A DNA stretch of 64,000 nt from Flectonema sp. DT1601 (GCA_964019425.1 OZ025821.1:635001-699000); one strand, 5' to 3'; counted from the first letter of the stretch, positions 52,128-63,164 are shown. The notes: a model not told the origin generated them from the sequence alone. A program made the numbers and translations.

Positions 52128-52325
52128 GATCAGGAAAGATTTTAACCTTTAGATTGAGCCACAGGATGTAACCACTACAGAGTGGGTAGCTGTGAAAATC
52201 ATTCTTGGGTTCGAAGTTTCGACATGGGAAAACTTTTTTTTACACCAGATTGTTTCACCTTCGTTCCTTCAGCTATTACGCAGCACCACTATAAGGTTAG
52301 TGGTGTGTCAGGTTTTTTACTACTA

Positions 52326-52371
52326 CCTACATACCTACCTACCTACCTACCTACCTACATACCTACCTAAG
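52326..52371. repeat. CTAC microsatellite
   Basis: About 11 imperfect ctac units interrupted by two catac variants. Confidence 0.9.
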
Positions 52372-53244
52372 ACGATATTCATACTTAAAAAGAAAACAGA
52401 CCACTACGCAATAATGATGGGAAAAAAGAAAACTGCATTTTTTTTTTTTTTTTTTTTTTTTTACTACAACTGTTTTGCTATATCCCAGTAGCGATTTCCG
52501 TTTTTGTTAACAAAAAAGTGATTAGTTTAGTTAGATTAACTACGTAACTTGTACTTTAAGTGAAATGAAATCAAAAAAAAAAAAAAAAAAACATATTTTC
52601 ATCAAAAGTTTAAAACTAACATAAACACTACAACATTACTGGAAAACTAGATACTGGGAATAATTTTTTTTTTTTTTTTTTAAATAATGATTCAACCATT
52701 GCTTGTGATGACAATAAAAAGAAATTCTTGTAAATAATCAGGAAAAGCTCAACAGAGTTAAACAGTAGGATCGCTAACCGTGACACTCTGACACATATTC
52801 AGAGAGTTGAACTTGACCCTATTTTCTTTCATTTGCATTGTAAGTTGAATACCAACCAACAAAAAAAGAAAAATCTTAGCAAAGTCGATTCATTTTAAAA
52901 AAAAAAAGATTCATCTAAGGGACTACAAAGTTGGAAAAATGAAGTCTTTCTCGTGATGACAAAAATACAATCATTCAGTTGCAACCTCGTCAGGGTTAAA
53001 CCATCAAAAGTACTGTGACTCACAAAGAAAATTACGTTTAGAAAAAAAAAAAGTAAAACATAAAAAAGAGAAAACTATATTTTTTTTTGTCTTACTGACC
53101 AGAAGACGTTGTCGAATCTGGTAATTCGGGGACCACGTACTAACAGGTTGAGCGTCCCATGTCCTGCTAATGCATATCTCAGAGATGCAAGAAAGTTATA
53201 GAGCATCTGGGGTAATTTGATACTGTATTTTCAAGCTCAAAAGT

Positions 53245-53332
53245 AACAACAATTTCTCCGACAATCTTGACTGTCAGCGGCAGCGTAGTAAATGACTGCA
53301 AATAAATAAATAATACCACTTGGAGGCCACAT
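53245..53332. repeat. Dispersed repeat R3, copy 1 (partner 54188-54272)
   Basis: Shares ttgactgtcagcggcagcg, actgca, aaataaataaataat and ccac-ttggaggcca with the second copy. It directly abuts an R2 copy at 53334. Confidence 0.75.
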
Positions 53333-53333
53333 C

Positions 53334-53438
53334 GGGGGGTTAACTGTTCGAGTTTGTACGTAAAATACAAATGTTTTGTATCATAGACAACATAACAATA
53401 ATTTAACATTAGTTCTGAGATACAGTTGACTAAAGGTA
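53334..53438. repeat. Dispersed repeat R2, copy 2
   Basis: Full-length copy beginning ggggggttaactg and ending cagttgactaaaggta. The ends ttaactg and cagttga are imperfect inverted repeats, giving a MITE-like outline of about 95 bases. Confidence 0.8.
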
Positions 53439-53765
53439 GTATCGGGGGGTCTTTTTTTTGTTTTTGCTTTTTTTTGTTTTTTTGTTTTTTTTTTTTGAAT
53501 TGAAGATAAAATCAATGAGAGGATAGAAAGAAATAAAAAAACTAAAAAAATAAAAATGAAACGAAAGTGAAATGAAATGACAAAACAAGAATATTCTTTT
53601 TTTTTTCTCTTTTTTTTTTTTTCTGTATTGCTTAAAAAATACAGAAAGAAAGAGGAAAAAAAAAAGAAATCTACTAAATGAGGCAGCTGACACAAAGATG
53701 CCATAAAGCCATAAACAGGGAAAGCTGAAAGAACGAAAAAAAAATTAAAAAAAAATATCATTTGC

Positions 53766-53807
53766 GGTGAAAGATATTAGTTGGTGTGAGGGGATAACAG
53801 GGGGGTT
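53766..53807. repeat. Short repeat preceding R2 copy 3 (partner 54056-54097)
   Basis: ggtgaaagatattagttggt plus gtgaggggataacagggggg occurs twice, 290 bases apart in the same orientation. Only the first is followed directly by an R2 unit. Confidence 0.75.
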
Positions 53808-53904
53808 AACTGTTCGAGTTTGTACGTAAAATACAAATGTTTTGTATCATAGACAACATAACGATAATTTAACATTAGTTCTGAGATACAGTTGACTAAA
53901 GGTA
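53800..53904. repeat. Dispersed repeat R2, copy 3
   Basis: Full-length copy, nearly identical to copy 2 through cagttgactaaaggta. Confidence 0.8.
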
Positions 53905-54187
53905 ATGTTAGTGTAGGTATACACTCTGCGATTGACGTAAATACTTTACATTATAATAAATGTTTCTAACTTAGCTGCATACACATCTCTTTTTCCGTGT
54001 TGTCATTCAGTGCAGTACGGAATCGAGTTATTCAATTTTGAATTAATCGTGAGCCGGTGAAAGATATTAGTTGGTGTGAGGGGATAACAGGGGGGGTGAA
54101 TGTAGACAGAAAATTAAACGTCTTTTAAAGTGGTGGTGATTTATTATAAAAAGATGAATCTTGGAAGAATACGGGTGAGGAGGGAAC

Positions 54188-54272
54188 AACAATCTCTCAG
54201 ACAAGCTCTTTGACTGTCAGCGGCAGCGCAGTAAACGACTGCAAAATAAATAAATAATGCCACTGGAGGCCA
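54188..54272. repeat. Dispersed repeat R3, copy 2
   Basis: Partner of 53245-53332, with small differences (cgcagtaaacgactgc against cgtagtaaatgactgc). Confidence 0.75.
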
Positions 54273-54444
54273 TGTGTGCGTCGTCGAGAACGGGAAGTGC
54301 TACGGGATACAATACCTACCAGCAGAGCACTCACTTTGAATAAAAAATCTCGAAAGGCAATACCAACATCACCAAATGGTGCAGTTTAAGGTAAGTCTAT
54401 CAAACGGAGTATCGATGGTATGTTAGATGCATTAAATGAGTTTT

Positions 54445-54543
54445 GGGGAGTTAACTGTTTGATTTTGTACGTAAAATACAAATGTATTGTATCATAAACA
54501 ACATAACGATAATTTAACATTAGTTCTGAGATACAGTTGACTA
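54445..54543. repeat. Dispersed repeat R2, copy 4
   Basis: The most diverged full-length copy: ggggagttaactgtttgatt at the left, cagttgacta at the right. The central hairpin is weakened by a change to aaatgtattgtatc. Confidence 0.78.
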
Positions 54544-55599
54544 GGTGTGATGCTTAACTTAGCCTTTTAAAGTAACTATTAGGAGTTTTGGGGAGGGTAA
54601 ATTTCTTCTTTTTTTTTTTCGAGGTATTTTTTTTCACACACACACTGAAAGGAAAACCAAAAAAAAAAAAATGAACCTTTGGTCTTCCACTTCCGTGAGC
54701 AACAATAAAATCGCAACCTTTGTCTGAAGAGGGAAATTAGGGGAAAAAAAAAAAAAAAGAAATTCTTCAAAACAGTCTCTTGGTGACGATGATATTTTTT
54801 TTAATGTAGAAAAAGAAAAAAAAAATTAGGATAAACAAAGATGAATGTTAAAAATACCAAAAAAAAAGAGAGCAACCTCCAAATTTGGTTGCATAAATCG
54901 ATAGGAAAAATAGAGAGAAGGGAAAAAAAAAAAAGAGAAAAGAAGAAAAAAAACTGCCGTGGGATCTGCAAAACGTGAACCTTCACGGTGAGCGTCTTCA
55001 CAAAAAAAACAGTTTTCTTTTTTTTCTCTCACTTAATAAAAGATAATTATACTTATAACAGTGCATCTGCGACAAAATAAAAAGAGGTTCCCATAACCTT
55101 TCTATAAGCGTAAGTAAAAAAATGAATGAAAAAAAAAAAAAAAAAAAAAAAAGAATCGAAGAGAAATCGAGTGGCTAAACTAAGGCTATTCTCATCCCCC
55201 TAAGAAGGGATCCTCTAGAAGAAAATTATTAAACCACAAAATAATATTAAAAATTAAACTTTTATATGGTCTGATTCACATCCCAAAACTACCTCATAGT
55301 CACTTTCAGGGTTTTTTTTTTTCGCGTGAAGGTCCGTGTGTTAGAAAAACGAACAGGGAGCAGAAAAAAAATCACCAATAATTAACTATAACCATAGTGA
55401 CTTATAAATATAAGGCAACAAAAAAAAAAAAAAAAAAATTCATCATTTTCTTAAACACAACAACGATGATTTTTACAAACAAAAAAAAACCCAAAATCGG
55501 AACGTGTCAACGGTGGGGTAAAACTGCCCGTAGAAATCACTCCATGGGAAGGTTAGCGTGCTAGTTACGCAAACAGAGGCAGCATTGACTACAGTAATA

Positions 55600-55630
<31 letters not shown>

Positions 55631-55893
55631 CATTAAATTTGGCAAACAAAAACAAGCATCGTGTCATTGGGCTAAACAAAAAGGATAGAAAATAGTTCTA
55701 GTCCCGAGAATTAGACAGATTTCGCTGATTGAAAGCCACGCATTACTGTAGTAATTATACAAAAAAAAAAAATATATATCATCGTCATTCTGCAATGCTT
55801 AAATCCAAATCATCTATACAGATAGCAAACAGAAGCAGTCACTATGTCAGACCAATGATGTTATGATGGGTAGTTTTCCTTTTTATGTTTTTC

Positions 55894-55925
<32 letters not shown>

Positions 55926-56006
55926 ACTACACAGATCAAACAGTAATCCATCAGTACTCAACAAGGCTTCTATCACAGTTATATATAGATGAGTAGAGAG
56001 AGCATA

Positions 56007-56324
56007 TCAAGGCTCTGGAAAAGGATCTTTTGGTAGAGGTGGACTTGGAGTTGGTGATGCAGTGATACCTCTGACCATATCCTCGAGACCTCCTTTTGGT
56101 TTATTACGAATTAGGTGAGAGAGGTGTTTAAGTACAGCTTCAGCTTCAATGTCGGCATTCTGTCTCATTCTACTGTGAGATGTACGACCTCTTTGAGTGT
56201 TGTGATTCATATTTACTAATGTTGGTTTCACTCCTGCGACACCAGCACCTAGATCTACGAAGAACAAGCACATTAAAGTAAGAGACGTTAATAATCCGAT
56301 GTATGTTAACAATTCGTTTGGCAT
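56007..56324 (-). CDS. Small single-span membrane protein, unrecognised
   Basis: A 105-residue protein with one hydrophobic segment near the N-terminus (LLTYIGLLTSLTLMCLFFVD, about 5-24), then a basic stretch (QRGRTSHSRMRQ), an amphipathic helix (IEAEAVLKHLSHLI) and a Pro-rich end (SPTPSPPLPKDPFPEP). It is real-looking: balanced composition in a low-complexity surround, and a clean ATG and stop. A candidate acceptor (AG of cacacgtcag, 56367-56368) lies 43 bases upstream. No family recognised; a signal-anchored organelle or ER protein is plausible. Confidence 0.6.
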   Translation of the reverse strand: MPNELLTYIGLLTSLTLMCLFFVDLGAGVAGVKPTLVNMNHNTQRGRTSHSRMRQNADIEAEAVLKHLSHLIRNKPKGGLEDMVRGITASPTPSPPLPKDPFPEP

Positions 56325-57374
56325 TTTTATTTTGTCTTCCTTTTTAACCGTTTTTTTTTTTTTTAACTGACGTGTGTTGAATTAAAAAAAAATAATTATT
56401 CATTACAGATACTCACAGACGATAAGGGGGGCATGAGAATAACCAGAAAAAAACAAATGACTACCCAATTATATATTAGCTTAATGAATAATTTTAAATA
56501 AAAAAAAAGAAGACCTTCCCCCCCCCCACCAAAGAAACCAGGCAATGTTCAACGCCTCCTGTTTCATGGTGACAGTATTTTTATTTTTTTGTGCAAAGAC
56601 CTGCAGTATTCTTCCCAGATAAATCTTTATCGTATCGTATCAAAGTCCCCCCACTGCTACCATAACATATCTTCTTACTAAACACCTGTTTTAATAAATA
56701 TGTGAACTCATTAAAAAAAAAAAAACCGAAAACACCGAATTATTTAAAGATAATTTTACGCATCTAAAATTAATTACAAATATAGTACAGCCTTATGTGA
56801 CTTAAGAATATCTAAACGAGGGGGGAAGAGAAACGGGAGAGGGAAAAAAAAGGAGACACGCAAAAAAAAAAAAAAAAGTTTAAGTTGTTGTTGAACTTAA
56901 AAAAAAAGAGGAGGAAAGAAAAATAAAAATGAATGATGAACACGTTTGTTCTGTTGAACGTTTTTTTTTTTTTTTTTTTCAAAAAGTCCATTAATGTTCA
57001 GTTGTTTTTAACTGAGCTAAAAATGCAAAAAAGAATATAAAAAAAAAAAAAAAAAAAAACATTCTAATTATTCTCACTCTGAAAGAACACACTTTTTTTT
57101 TATGTGTGCAGCCTCACTCCATATTTTCCTTCAGTCATTCATTTCACTAAGCAAGATTATTGAGGACCCCAGAGAGAAAGAAAATGAAAAAAGCAATCTC
57201 TCCCCTTTGCTTTTCTTTTTTTTAAACCCCAAACTTTATAAGGAAAGACGTCATAGTAGTAATGTAGGAATACTCCTTCTCGAGACCGATCGAGAGATAC
57301 GCGTATCCTCTTTCCAGGGAGTTCTCTAATTGTGAGAGAGAGGTGAGGTGACAGAAAGAAATACGACAACAAAA

Positions 57375-57541
57375 AGAATTGGCTTTAACTTCAACTATAC
57401 AGAAAATAATGATATAACACTGTGGTTTTTTGTTTGTGTCACGAAACCGTGAACCGACTTAAACTGATAAAGCTAAAGGAGGTTTACGTGTGCTGCCCAA
57501 CATTCTTTTTCGTTCTTACAATACTTGTTAAACGCAAAAAA
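57375..57541. repeat. Dispersed repeat R4, copy 2 (partner 51961-52127)
   Basis: See copy 1. Same orientation, with small indels in T and A runs. Confidence 0.85.
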
Positions 57542-57773
57542 AAAAACACAAGTTATCTAAATTATAAAGCAGCAGCAACCTGCAAGCTTAAAACACAAGT
57601 CAGTTTTTTTTTTTTTCTTTTTAAACTTATTCAAAAAAAAAAATTTCTTATCTAAAACTTTTTTTTCTCTCACAATTTCATCATTTTCGTGTTGAATTTT
57701 TTTTTTTTTTTTGTTTGCAGTCGCTAACTGCGAACAAATTCCAGCAGATTTTTTTTTTTTTTTTTTTTTGTGA

Positions 57774-57926
57774 TTACCAAAGAGGAAAACACCAAAAAGA
57801 AGAGTAACTGAGAGAGGAAAATTGTGCGAAAAAATACCACCAAAAGATACCACAGCGGATGGCCATCACTACAATAAAAGTTATTAGAACATTTATTGTA
57901 AGTAGACATTTCGTATCGCTGTTCAT
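57774..57926 (-). CDS. Candidate small membrane peptide (50 residues), weak
   Basis: It starts MNSDTKCLLTINVLITFIVV, continues with MAIRCGIFWWYFFAQF, and stops after a short Trp-rich end. It has one strong hydrophobic span. An AG (gagccttcag) lies two bases before the ATG and another (gcagcag) 25 bases before it. The frame is open further upstream without ATG, so it could instead be the last exon of a longer gene or chance. Supporting evidence is only composition and the acceptor. Confidence 0.3.
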   Translation of the reverse strand: MNSDTKCLLTINVLITFIVVMAIRCGIFWWYFFAQFSSLSYSSFWCFPLW

Positions 57927-58401
57927 TACTGAAGGCTCAGAGCTTCTCAACTGCTGCAACTTGATACGCGGTTCAGTCAAATCCGATTGCCATGTAGAAA
58001 TAGACCAACACGTTGGTATCGATAAATCCCACACGCGATGTCAAATATGGGAATTTACAACCACGACCCTTACAAAATTATACTAATTTTCCGTTTGCTC
58101 GACAAACAAATTTTAAAAAAAAAGATGATTTCTTGACGACCTCATACATGAAATTAAGGAAGAAGAAAAAAAATGGAAGCAAACGAACTCAAATCAAATC
58201 GGGTTTTCGTGTTTATTGTTCATATTGAGGGTGGGGTACCTCTTTATGAAAATATCATCATCTGCGATAGGAAATTCCAGCTTATAAGTACTACCGGAGT
58301 TGGTATCTCTCAGATTATAGCTCAGAACTGATCACAACTGAGAATCGAACTGGACGTTTTAATTTTTTTTTTTTTTTTTTTTCCCCCTCGCCTCGCTGAT
58401 A

Positions 58402-59364
58402 TTATCTTCGAAACAGCGCAGCTCCACAGATTTGACAGAAATTAGCCAATTCGCTTGCAGCACCACCACAACGGGGACACGGAGGAATCACACTGACTGG
58501 GTTCTGTTGTGGAACATTACCACTAATGCCGCCTTGCATCATCGCAGGGGTCTGAACAATTTGAAATTGACCAGGACTGGGAGAGACAGACACAACATCA
58601 CCTGAAGACTGATTCCTAATTATCCTTCTTGGGTCCGACAGCTGTAGTGGTTGTGATAATAATGGTTCTTGTTTGTTGTATGCGACAGCAGACTCCATTG
58701 GGAGGGGTGTCGGTGGTAAAACAAGCGCATCACCCTCCCTGTAAGATCTACGTGGACTTAGTTTCTTCTCAAATGGATTATTCGGAAGAACCGAATCAAT
58801 CGGTCGTAAAGGAGACAATCTCTTATCGTCACCAACCGATATGTGAAAGTCTTTATTAACATCAGGTGGTTCTGGTGAGAATGGCAGTGCTTCTCTTTGA
58901 CAGTTTACAACTTCAACATCTGCAACGTCTTGTTTTCTAGCTAATCTCGTCATCGTGTCTTGAATTTTATCTTTAGCAGCGTTAGATAATCCCAGCAGTC
59001 TCGTCATTTCAATTAGACTGGTGTTGCTTATTCTTCTGTTGTTTTTTAACGTTGCGTGTGATCGTAGTTTCGTATGAACGTCTAAAGCCTGTAACAATAA
59101 TTTAAAACTATTTTGATAAGCGAGCAATGCATCTGCTTCCATTCCTTTTGAGACCATAGCATCACCGTATAGCAAGTCATTCTGAGCTGTGTCACCGAGA
59201 TCTTTTGACAAGGCGAGTTCTTTCAATAATTCAGACTCATCCTCGCCACTCATCCCGGTCACTATTGGTATCGTTGATACTATCTTAGTTCTCGCTCGTT
59301 GAATCATATCTTGTTGAGATGCCGGCGTATCAACAGGATGTGCTGGGTACGTCATTGCCACTAA
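58402..59364 (-). CDS. Zinc-ribbon protein; separate gene (ATG 59355) or final exon of the EF-hand gene
   Basis: From ATG 59355 it encodes 317 residues. The N-terminal half is helical, with a TPR/MIT-like hairpin (MVSKGMEADALLAYQNSFKL) and a second helix pair (IQDTMTRLARKQDVADVEVV). The middle is disordered and Pro/Ser-rich. The C-terminus is a zinc ribbon, CPRCGGAASELANFCQICGA. An AG acceptor (aaaacag) ends at 59365, nine bases before the ATG. From 59364 the same frame (TTA GTG GCA ATG) is open and in phase with the gtatgt at the end of the upstream EF-hand frame, so this may be exon 2 of one 1,030-residue protein. The function is unknown; MIT-like plus zinc ribbon could suggest a trafficking or ubiquitin-linked adaptor (inference). 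Confidence 0.75.
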   Translation of the reverse strand, partial: LVAMTYPAHPVDTPASQQDMIQRARTKIVSTIPIVTGMSGEDESELLKELALSKDLGDTAQNDLLYGDAMVSKGMEADALLAYQNSFKLLLQALDVHTKLRSHATLKNNRRISNTSLIEMTRLLGLSNAAKDKIQDTMTRLARKQDVADVEVVNCQREALPFSPEPPDVNKDFHISVGDDKRLSPLRPIDSVLPNNPFEKKLSPRRSYREGDALVLPPTPLPMESAVAYNKQEPLLSQPLQLSDPRRIIRNQSSGDVVSVSPSPGQFQIVQTPAMMQGGISGNVPQQNPVSVIPPCPRCGGAASELANFCQICGAALFRR

Positions 59365-59562
59365 CTGTTTTATTTTTTATTTTATTTTTTTTTTTCTTCA
59401 TAAATACCACAACAACAAAAAAGAAAACGATTGCCAAACTACCATAGCGACACAGTAGGTGTGGCGAGGTAGTTGAAGCGAATGAGACGTTGAACTTGTT
59501 TTTTTTAATCTTTTTTTTTTTTGCTCATTTTAAAAAAAAAAAGAATAAAACAAACGACATAC
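59365..59562 (-). other. Possible 198-base cis-intron joining EF-hand and zinc-ribbon frames
   Basis: It starts gtatgt directly after codon TCA and ends aaaacag, phase 0, and joins two open frames. The same AG could instead be the trans-splice acceptor of a separate downstream gene, so the call is ambiguous. Confidence 0.5.
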
Positions 59563-61692
59563 TGATTTTCGGGGTGACTGCAACTCTGATGCTGCTCCAC
59601 GTGAGTTACTCACACGTGAGGGTGAGGGTGCTGGTTGAAGCATTTGCTGTGATTGATGCATACGACTACTATCAGTAACACGTGACGTTATATTATTGTA
59701 ACTAACACGGTGATTAGTAGTAGTAGCAGTTGGTGGTGTTTGATTAACAGAATGAGAATATGTTTTTACAGCATCACTCGCGTACGACTGATGAGAAAAC
59801 GGACCCGACGTAGGTGGCGGTGGTGGGGGTGATGACTGCATCGTTTTCCTAGAAACAGGTGATTGAGGAATCCGGCTTGGTTTATTCTTGGGTCTAAACA
59901 TCGACAGCTGACATCCAAAAAAAGCATTTCTAAACTCCTCCCACGTGATCTCTCTATCATCGTCAGAATCCATGGCTTGGAAGATTCTTTCAAAATTCTT
60001 TTGAGAATTACTCCCTTGTCCAATCTTTGAAGGAAGGTGCATAATCTTCCGAACATCACTATCAGTCCTGAGTGATTTGATTAGAGCAGCTCTCGTTAGA
60101 ACTCCTTTGTTTTGTTTATCAATACGAGTAAAGACTTCTTTTAATCCTCTGTATGCTATCGAACCTTCTCCCAAATCTATTGACTCGTCAGAGTCTGAAG
60201 TGACCATCGAACCTATGATCTCACTGTTAACAGACTCAAGAGTTTCCCAATGGTCTTGTCTGGGTATTAATTGTACAGAAGCTACGGATGATGGTGCGCT
60301 CGGATTTGATTCACCACCAACCAGTTGAGGAATATTAGAATTGTTATTTACGACAGTTCGAACTCCGATATTTCCTGTTACTGGAATCGGTACCAGTTGC
60401 ATTGGTTGGTCCCAATTAACACTTTGCGATGATGGAATGGAAACAGCGAGTGAGTTTGAATTGCTATGTGAAGGTACCGCCATTGCTCTTGGTTCATTCA
60501 ATGGCAAAGAGTTACGAATCTGTATTGATCCAACAGGAACAATACCTTGTTGTGATATATGTGTGGGTAAAGATTCACCCACTGACTGTTGGACAGACAC
60601 TTCAGGAGCTCCTCTTACTGATCCAGACACTGATGCCATACTTCTATTTTGTAATGGTGGAACAGCTACAACTGAACCATTGGATTGTAGTGCAACATTT
60701 CCAAAAGTACTAACCCCATCACTGTTACCAACAACTTGACTATTAGTAAGTCTTGAGCTGGTTCTATTTGACTGACTCTGTCTACCAGACACAATCCCCT
60801 GTGAATGATGAGATACTAAAGACTGGCGCACAACATGACTTCCACTAGACTGATGTACAGAAGGCTCATAAACAACACCAGAACGAGAACTGTATTGCCC
60901 AGAAGGCATATTTTGTACCGTCTGATTTCCATATTGAGTACTCGGTTGTTGAATCACTTCTGAACGACTACTACGATCATGAGAAGGAATAATCTGGATA
61001 GGTTGAGACTGAACATGACTTCCATCATTTGATTGACCAACAGATTGAATCTCCTGAACATGTTGTAAGTTAGAAGGAGTACTAAACATCACATGTGAGG
61101 CATTACTTTCAACAGGCTGTAAGATCACCTGAGAAGGTACAGACTCATGAAGTTGTGGATGGCTAAAACGAGTGTTATGTGATGGTTGTGAGACGATACT
61201 TTGAACTGTTTTTTGAGAGACTGGCTGAGACAACCCACTTCCAGGAGCCTGACTTTCTATAATTGAAGCTGACTGTCGTATCGGTTGTGAGATGATGTTC
61301 TCAATTGGAACACCTGACTGCTGAGAGTAGACTGTTGGTTGATGAGAACTCTTTGAGTGTTGACTATAACTTACTAACTGTGGCTGACAACTAGAAACTG
61401 TTGCCTGAGATCTTTGCTGTGTCGAAGTAACTGATTGAGTTTGACCAGCCACTACTGTTGATGAGTGAGATTTCTGACTTTGACTTTGAGAAGAAGTTTT
61501 TGGTTGTGAGATGTTCTTAGCCGACGAACTGAGAGAGAAGTCACCCTCTTTGGTTTCACCCTCTCTCTCAGATGGTAATAATTGTACCGATAGTTGTGGA
61601 TCTTTACTAGAGACTTGCGACACTGATCTGTGAGGTTGTGCATCAATCAATCCTTCGTGTGCAACAGGCACAGAGTAGCTGACTACAGACAT
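59563..61692 (-). CDS. Large Gln/Ser-rich protein with EF-hand pair
   Basis: 710 residues before a gtatgt donor; read without splicing it ends ten residues later in a poly-Phe tail. Residues 1-480 are low-complexity, rich in Ser, Gln, Val and Pro with many SQP/SQ motifs (SSHQPTVYSQQSGVPIENII). An EF-hand pair lies at about 510-585: the first loop is degenerate (DKQNKGVLTRAA) and the second canonical (DSDDDREITWEE) with Ca-binding Asp at 1, 3, 5 and Glu at 12. The remainder (PPPPPTSGPFSHQSY and after) is disordered. It is probably a calcium-responsive scaffold; nothing shows the location. Gene start ATG 61692. Two tiny upstream ATGs in the 5' leader open frames that close within two and seven codons. 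Confidence 0.8.
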
Positions 61693-63164
61693 GTTGTTAG
61701 GATCATTTCATTTGTTTGTTTGGTTTCGTTCCTGTGATGAGAGAATTCCTTTTTTTTTTGTTTCAACAAACCTTCTCCTAATAAGATCATAAGAATAGAA
61801 TACGACTACTCTGATTTAATAATCAGAAAATATATCGAGAGTTATTTTTTTTTTTTTTTTTTTTTTTCCCTTTTTCCCCCTTTTTTTTTTTTTTTTAAAT
61901 GTGTTTGCAGCAACAATACAATTACCAAGCAATTTTCAGTGGTCAGCATTAGGCTAAGTCCAGAACTGATGACTGCCCCGTGTTTTCAAAAGTTTGGCTG
62001 GAAGGATCGACTCCCTGCCGTCCACCACACCCAGTAGTGCGTATACTTGACAAGATTAAGACCAAAAGGGTGTAGAAATACAAAAAAAGAAATTTTCTAA
62101 AGACACGGTTTTTTTTTTTTTGTTTTGTTTTTTTCTTGACCGATAATAATAAACTGATAATTTAGAACGAAAAAGAAAAAAAAAAAAAAAAAGAAAACGA
62201 GTCGCTATCGGTCACCAAAAACACGGACTACGAACTATTTCACAAAAAAAAAAAAAGTTGGTTCTAAAAACAAACATGTCTGTGTGGTATTTAATTATTG
62301 TGGTCTCTAATCACTACTAATTACATTTTGTGGCTGACACGTAACAAATCAGGTTAGTCAGAACGTCTCCCACAAGACGATGAAAAAAAGCCGCGACATG
62401 CAGCTTCAAGGGCTGCGCGCAGCAAATAAATTAAAAAAATAAAATAAAAAATTCTTACAAAACTAAATGAAGGTAAGCCCTGTAAGGAGCGAGGATAAGT
62501 TTTTTTTTTTTCATCAGCTCGAATAAAAACGAACCCCTCCCTTCCCCCTCTTAATATTATTTTTATGTAACACCATTTTCAAACCAAAAAGAGAACAAAA
62601 AAAAAGGAAAAAAAATAAAAAAGGCTTTAAATACATCGACTAACTCTTTTTCACTGTTGCATTGACAACCAAAACATCCGCATACTTTTTTTAATAAAGC
62701 ACGTTTTAGTCTTTACAGACAAGAAAACCTAATAATAATAATAAAAAAAAAGAAGAAAAAACTTTGTCATGTACCCGCACGCCAAGAAACAAGGCAAGGA
62801 GGAAAAGATAAGCTTTTTTTTTTACGATTGTTTTTTTTTAAAAAAAACGAAAAAAAAAAAAGGGGGAAACTATTGCTAGAAGCAAAATATCGTACAACGG
62901 CGTGAATAAGCAACACGTTTTTTTTTTTTTTTTTTTTTTTCCCCGTCGAATAGCAAAAAGCGTTGCTACAAGGAATCCACATCAAACAACTTCAATAAAA
63001 TCACATTAAAATATCTATTAAAAGTATGTCTCGCATTTATTCTTCACACAAAAGGGTATCAAACCGTCTAAATCCCACAGCGCGTAATGGATTTTGTAAC
63101 TTTGTCGAGTCTAAAGACTTGAATTGGCCGCATAAAACATCTATTTATTTCTTACATAAGTAAC
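61693..63164. other. Spacer between mRNA triphosphatase and EF-hand gene
   Basis: No gene seen. T runs near 61844-61897 and 62919-62940. The segments 61930-62050 and 62280-62430 have balanced composition, but I recognise no RNA or open frame there. Confidence 0.55.
61732..61733 (-). other. 3' splice acceptor upstream of EF-hand gene
   Basis: AG of ggaattctctcatcacag, 39 bases before the ATG. The leader between them contains two short upstream ATGs. Confidence 0.6.

Larger units (their letters stand above)
47806..56006. other. 8.2-kb gene-poor zone with short dispersed repeats
   Basis: No supported protein gene on either strand. It is filled with A/T runs, microsatellites (TTTG at 49980-50008; ATTT at 50605-50632; CTAC at 52326-52371) and at least four short repeat families, described separately. 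Moderately complex single-copy stretches (48240-48500, 48600-48760, 51170-51530, 52760-53010) gave no recognisable gene, tRNA or other RNA by eye. Genes on both sides read on the minus strand, so it is not a strand-switch region. Confidence 0.6.
56325..58401. other. Spacer with one R4 copy and a weak small-gene candidate
   Basis: Mostly A/T runs. Contains repeat R4 copy 2 (57375-57541) and a balanced stretch at 57840-58110 with a candidate 50-residue membrane peptide, listed separately. Nothing else supported. Confidence 0.55.

Noticed and set aside
47806-56006. Strand-switch or transcription start region
   Set aside because: Genes on both sides run on the same strand, so no switch occurs; a start site within the array cannot be ruled out but nothing in the sequence marks one.
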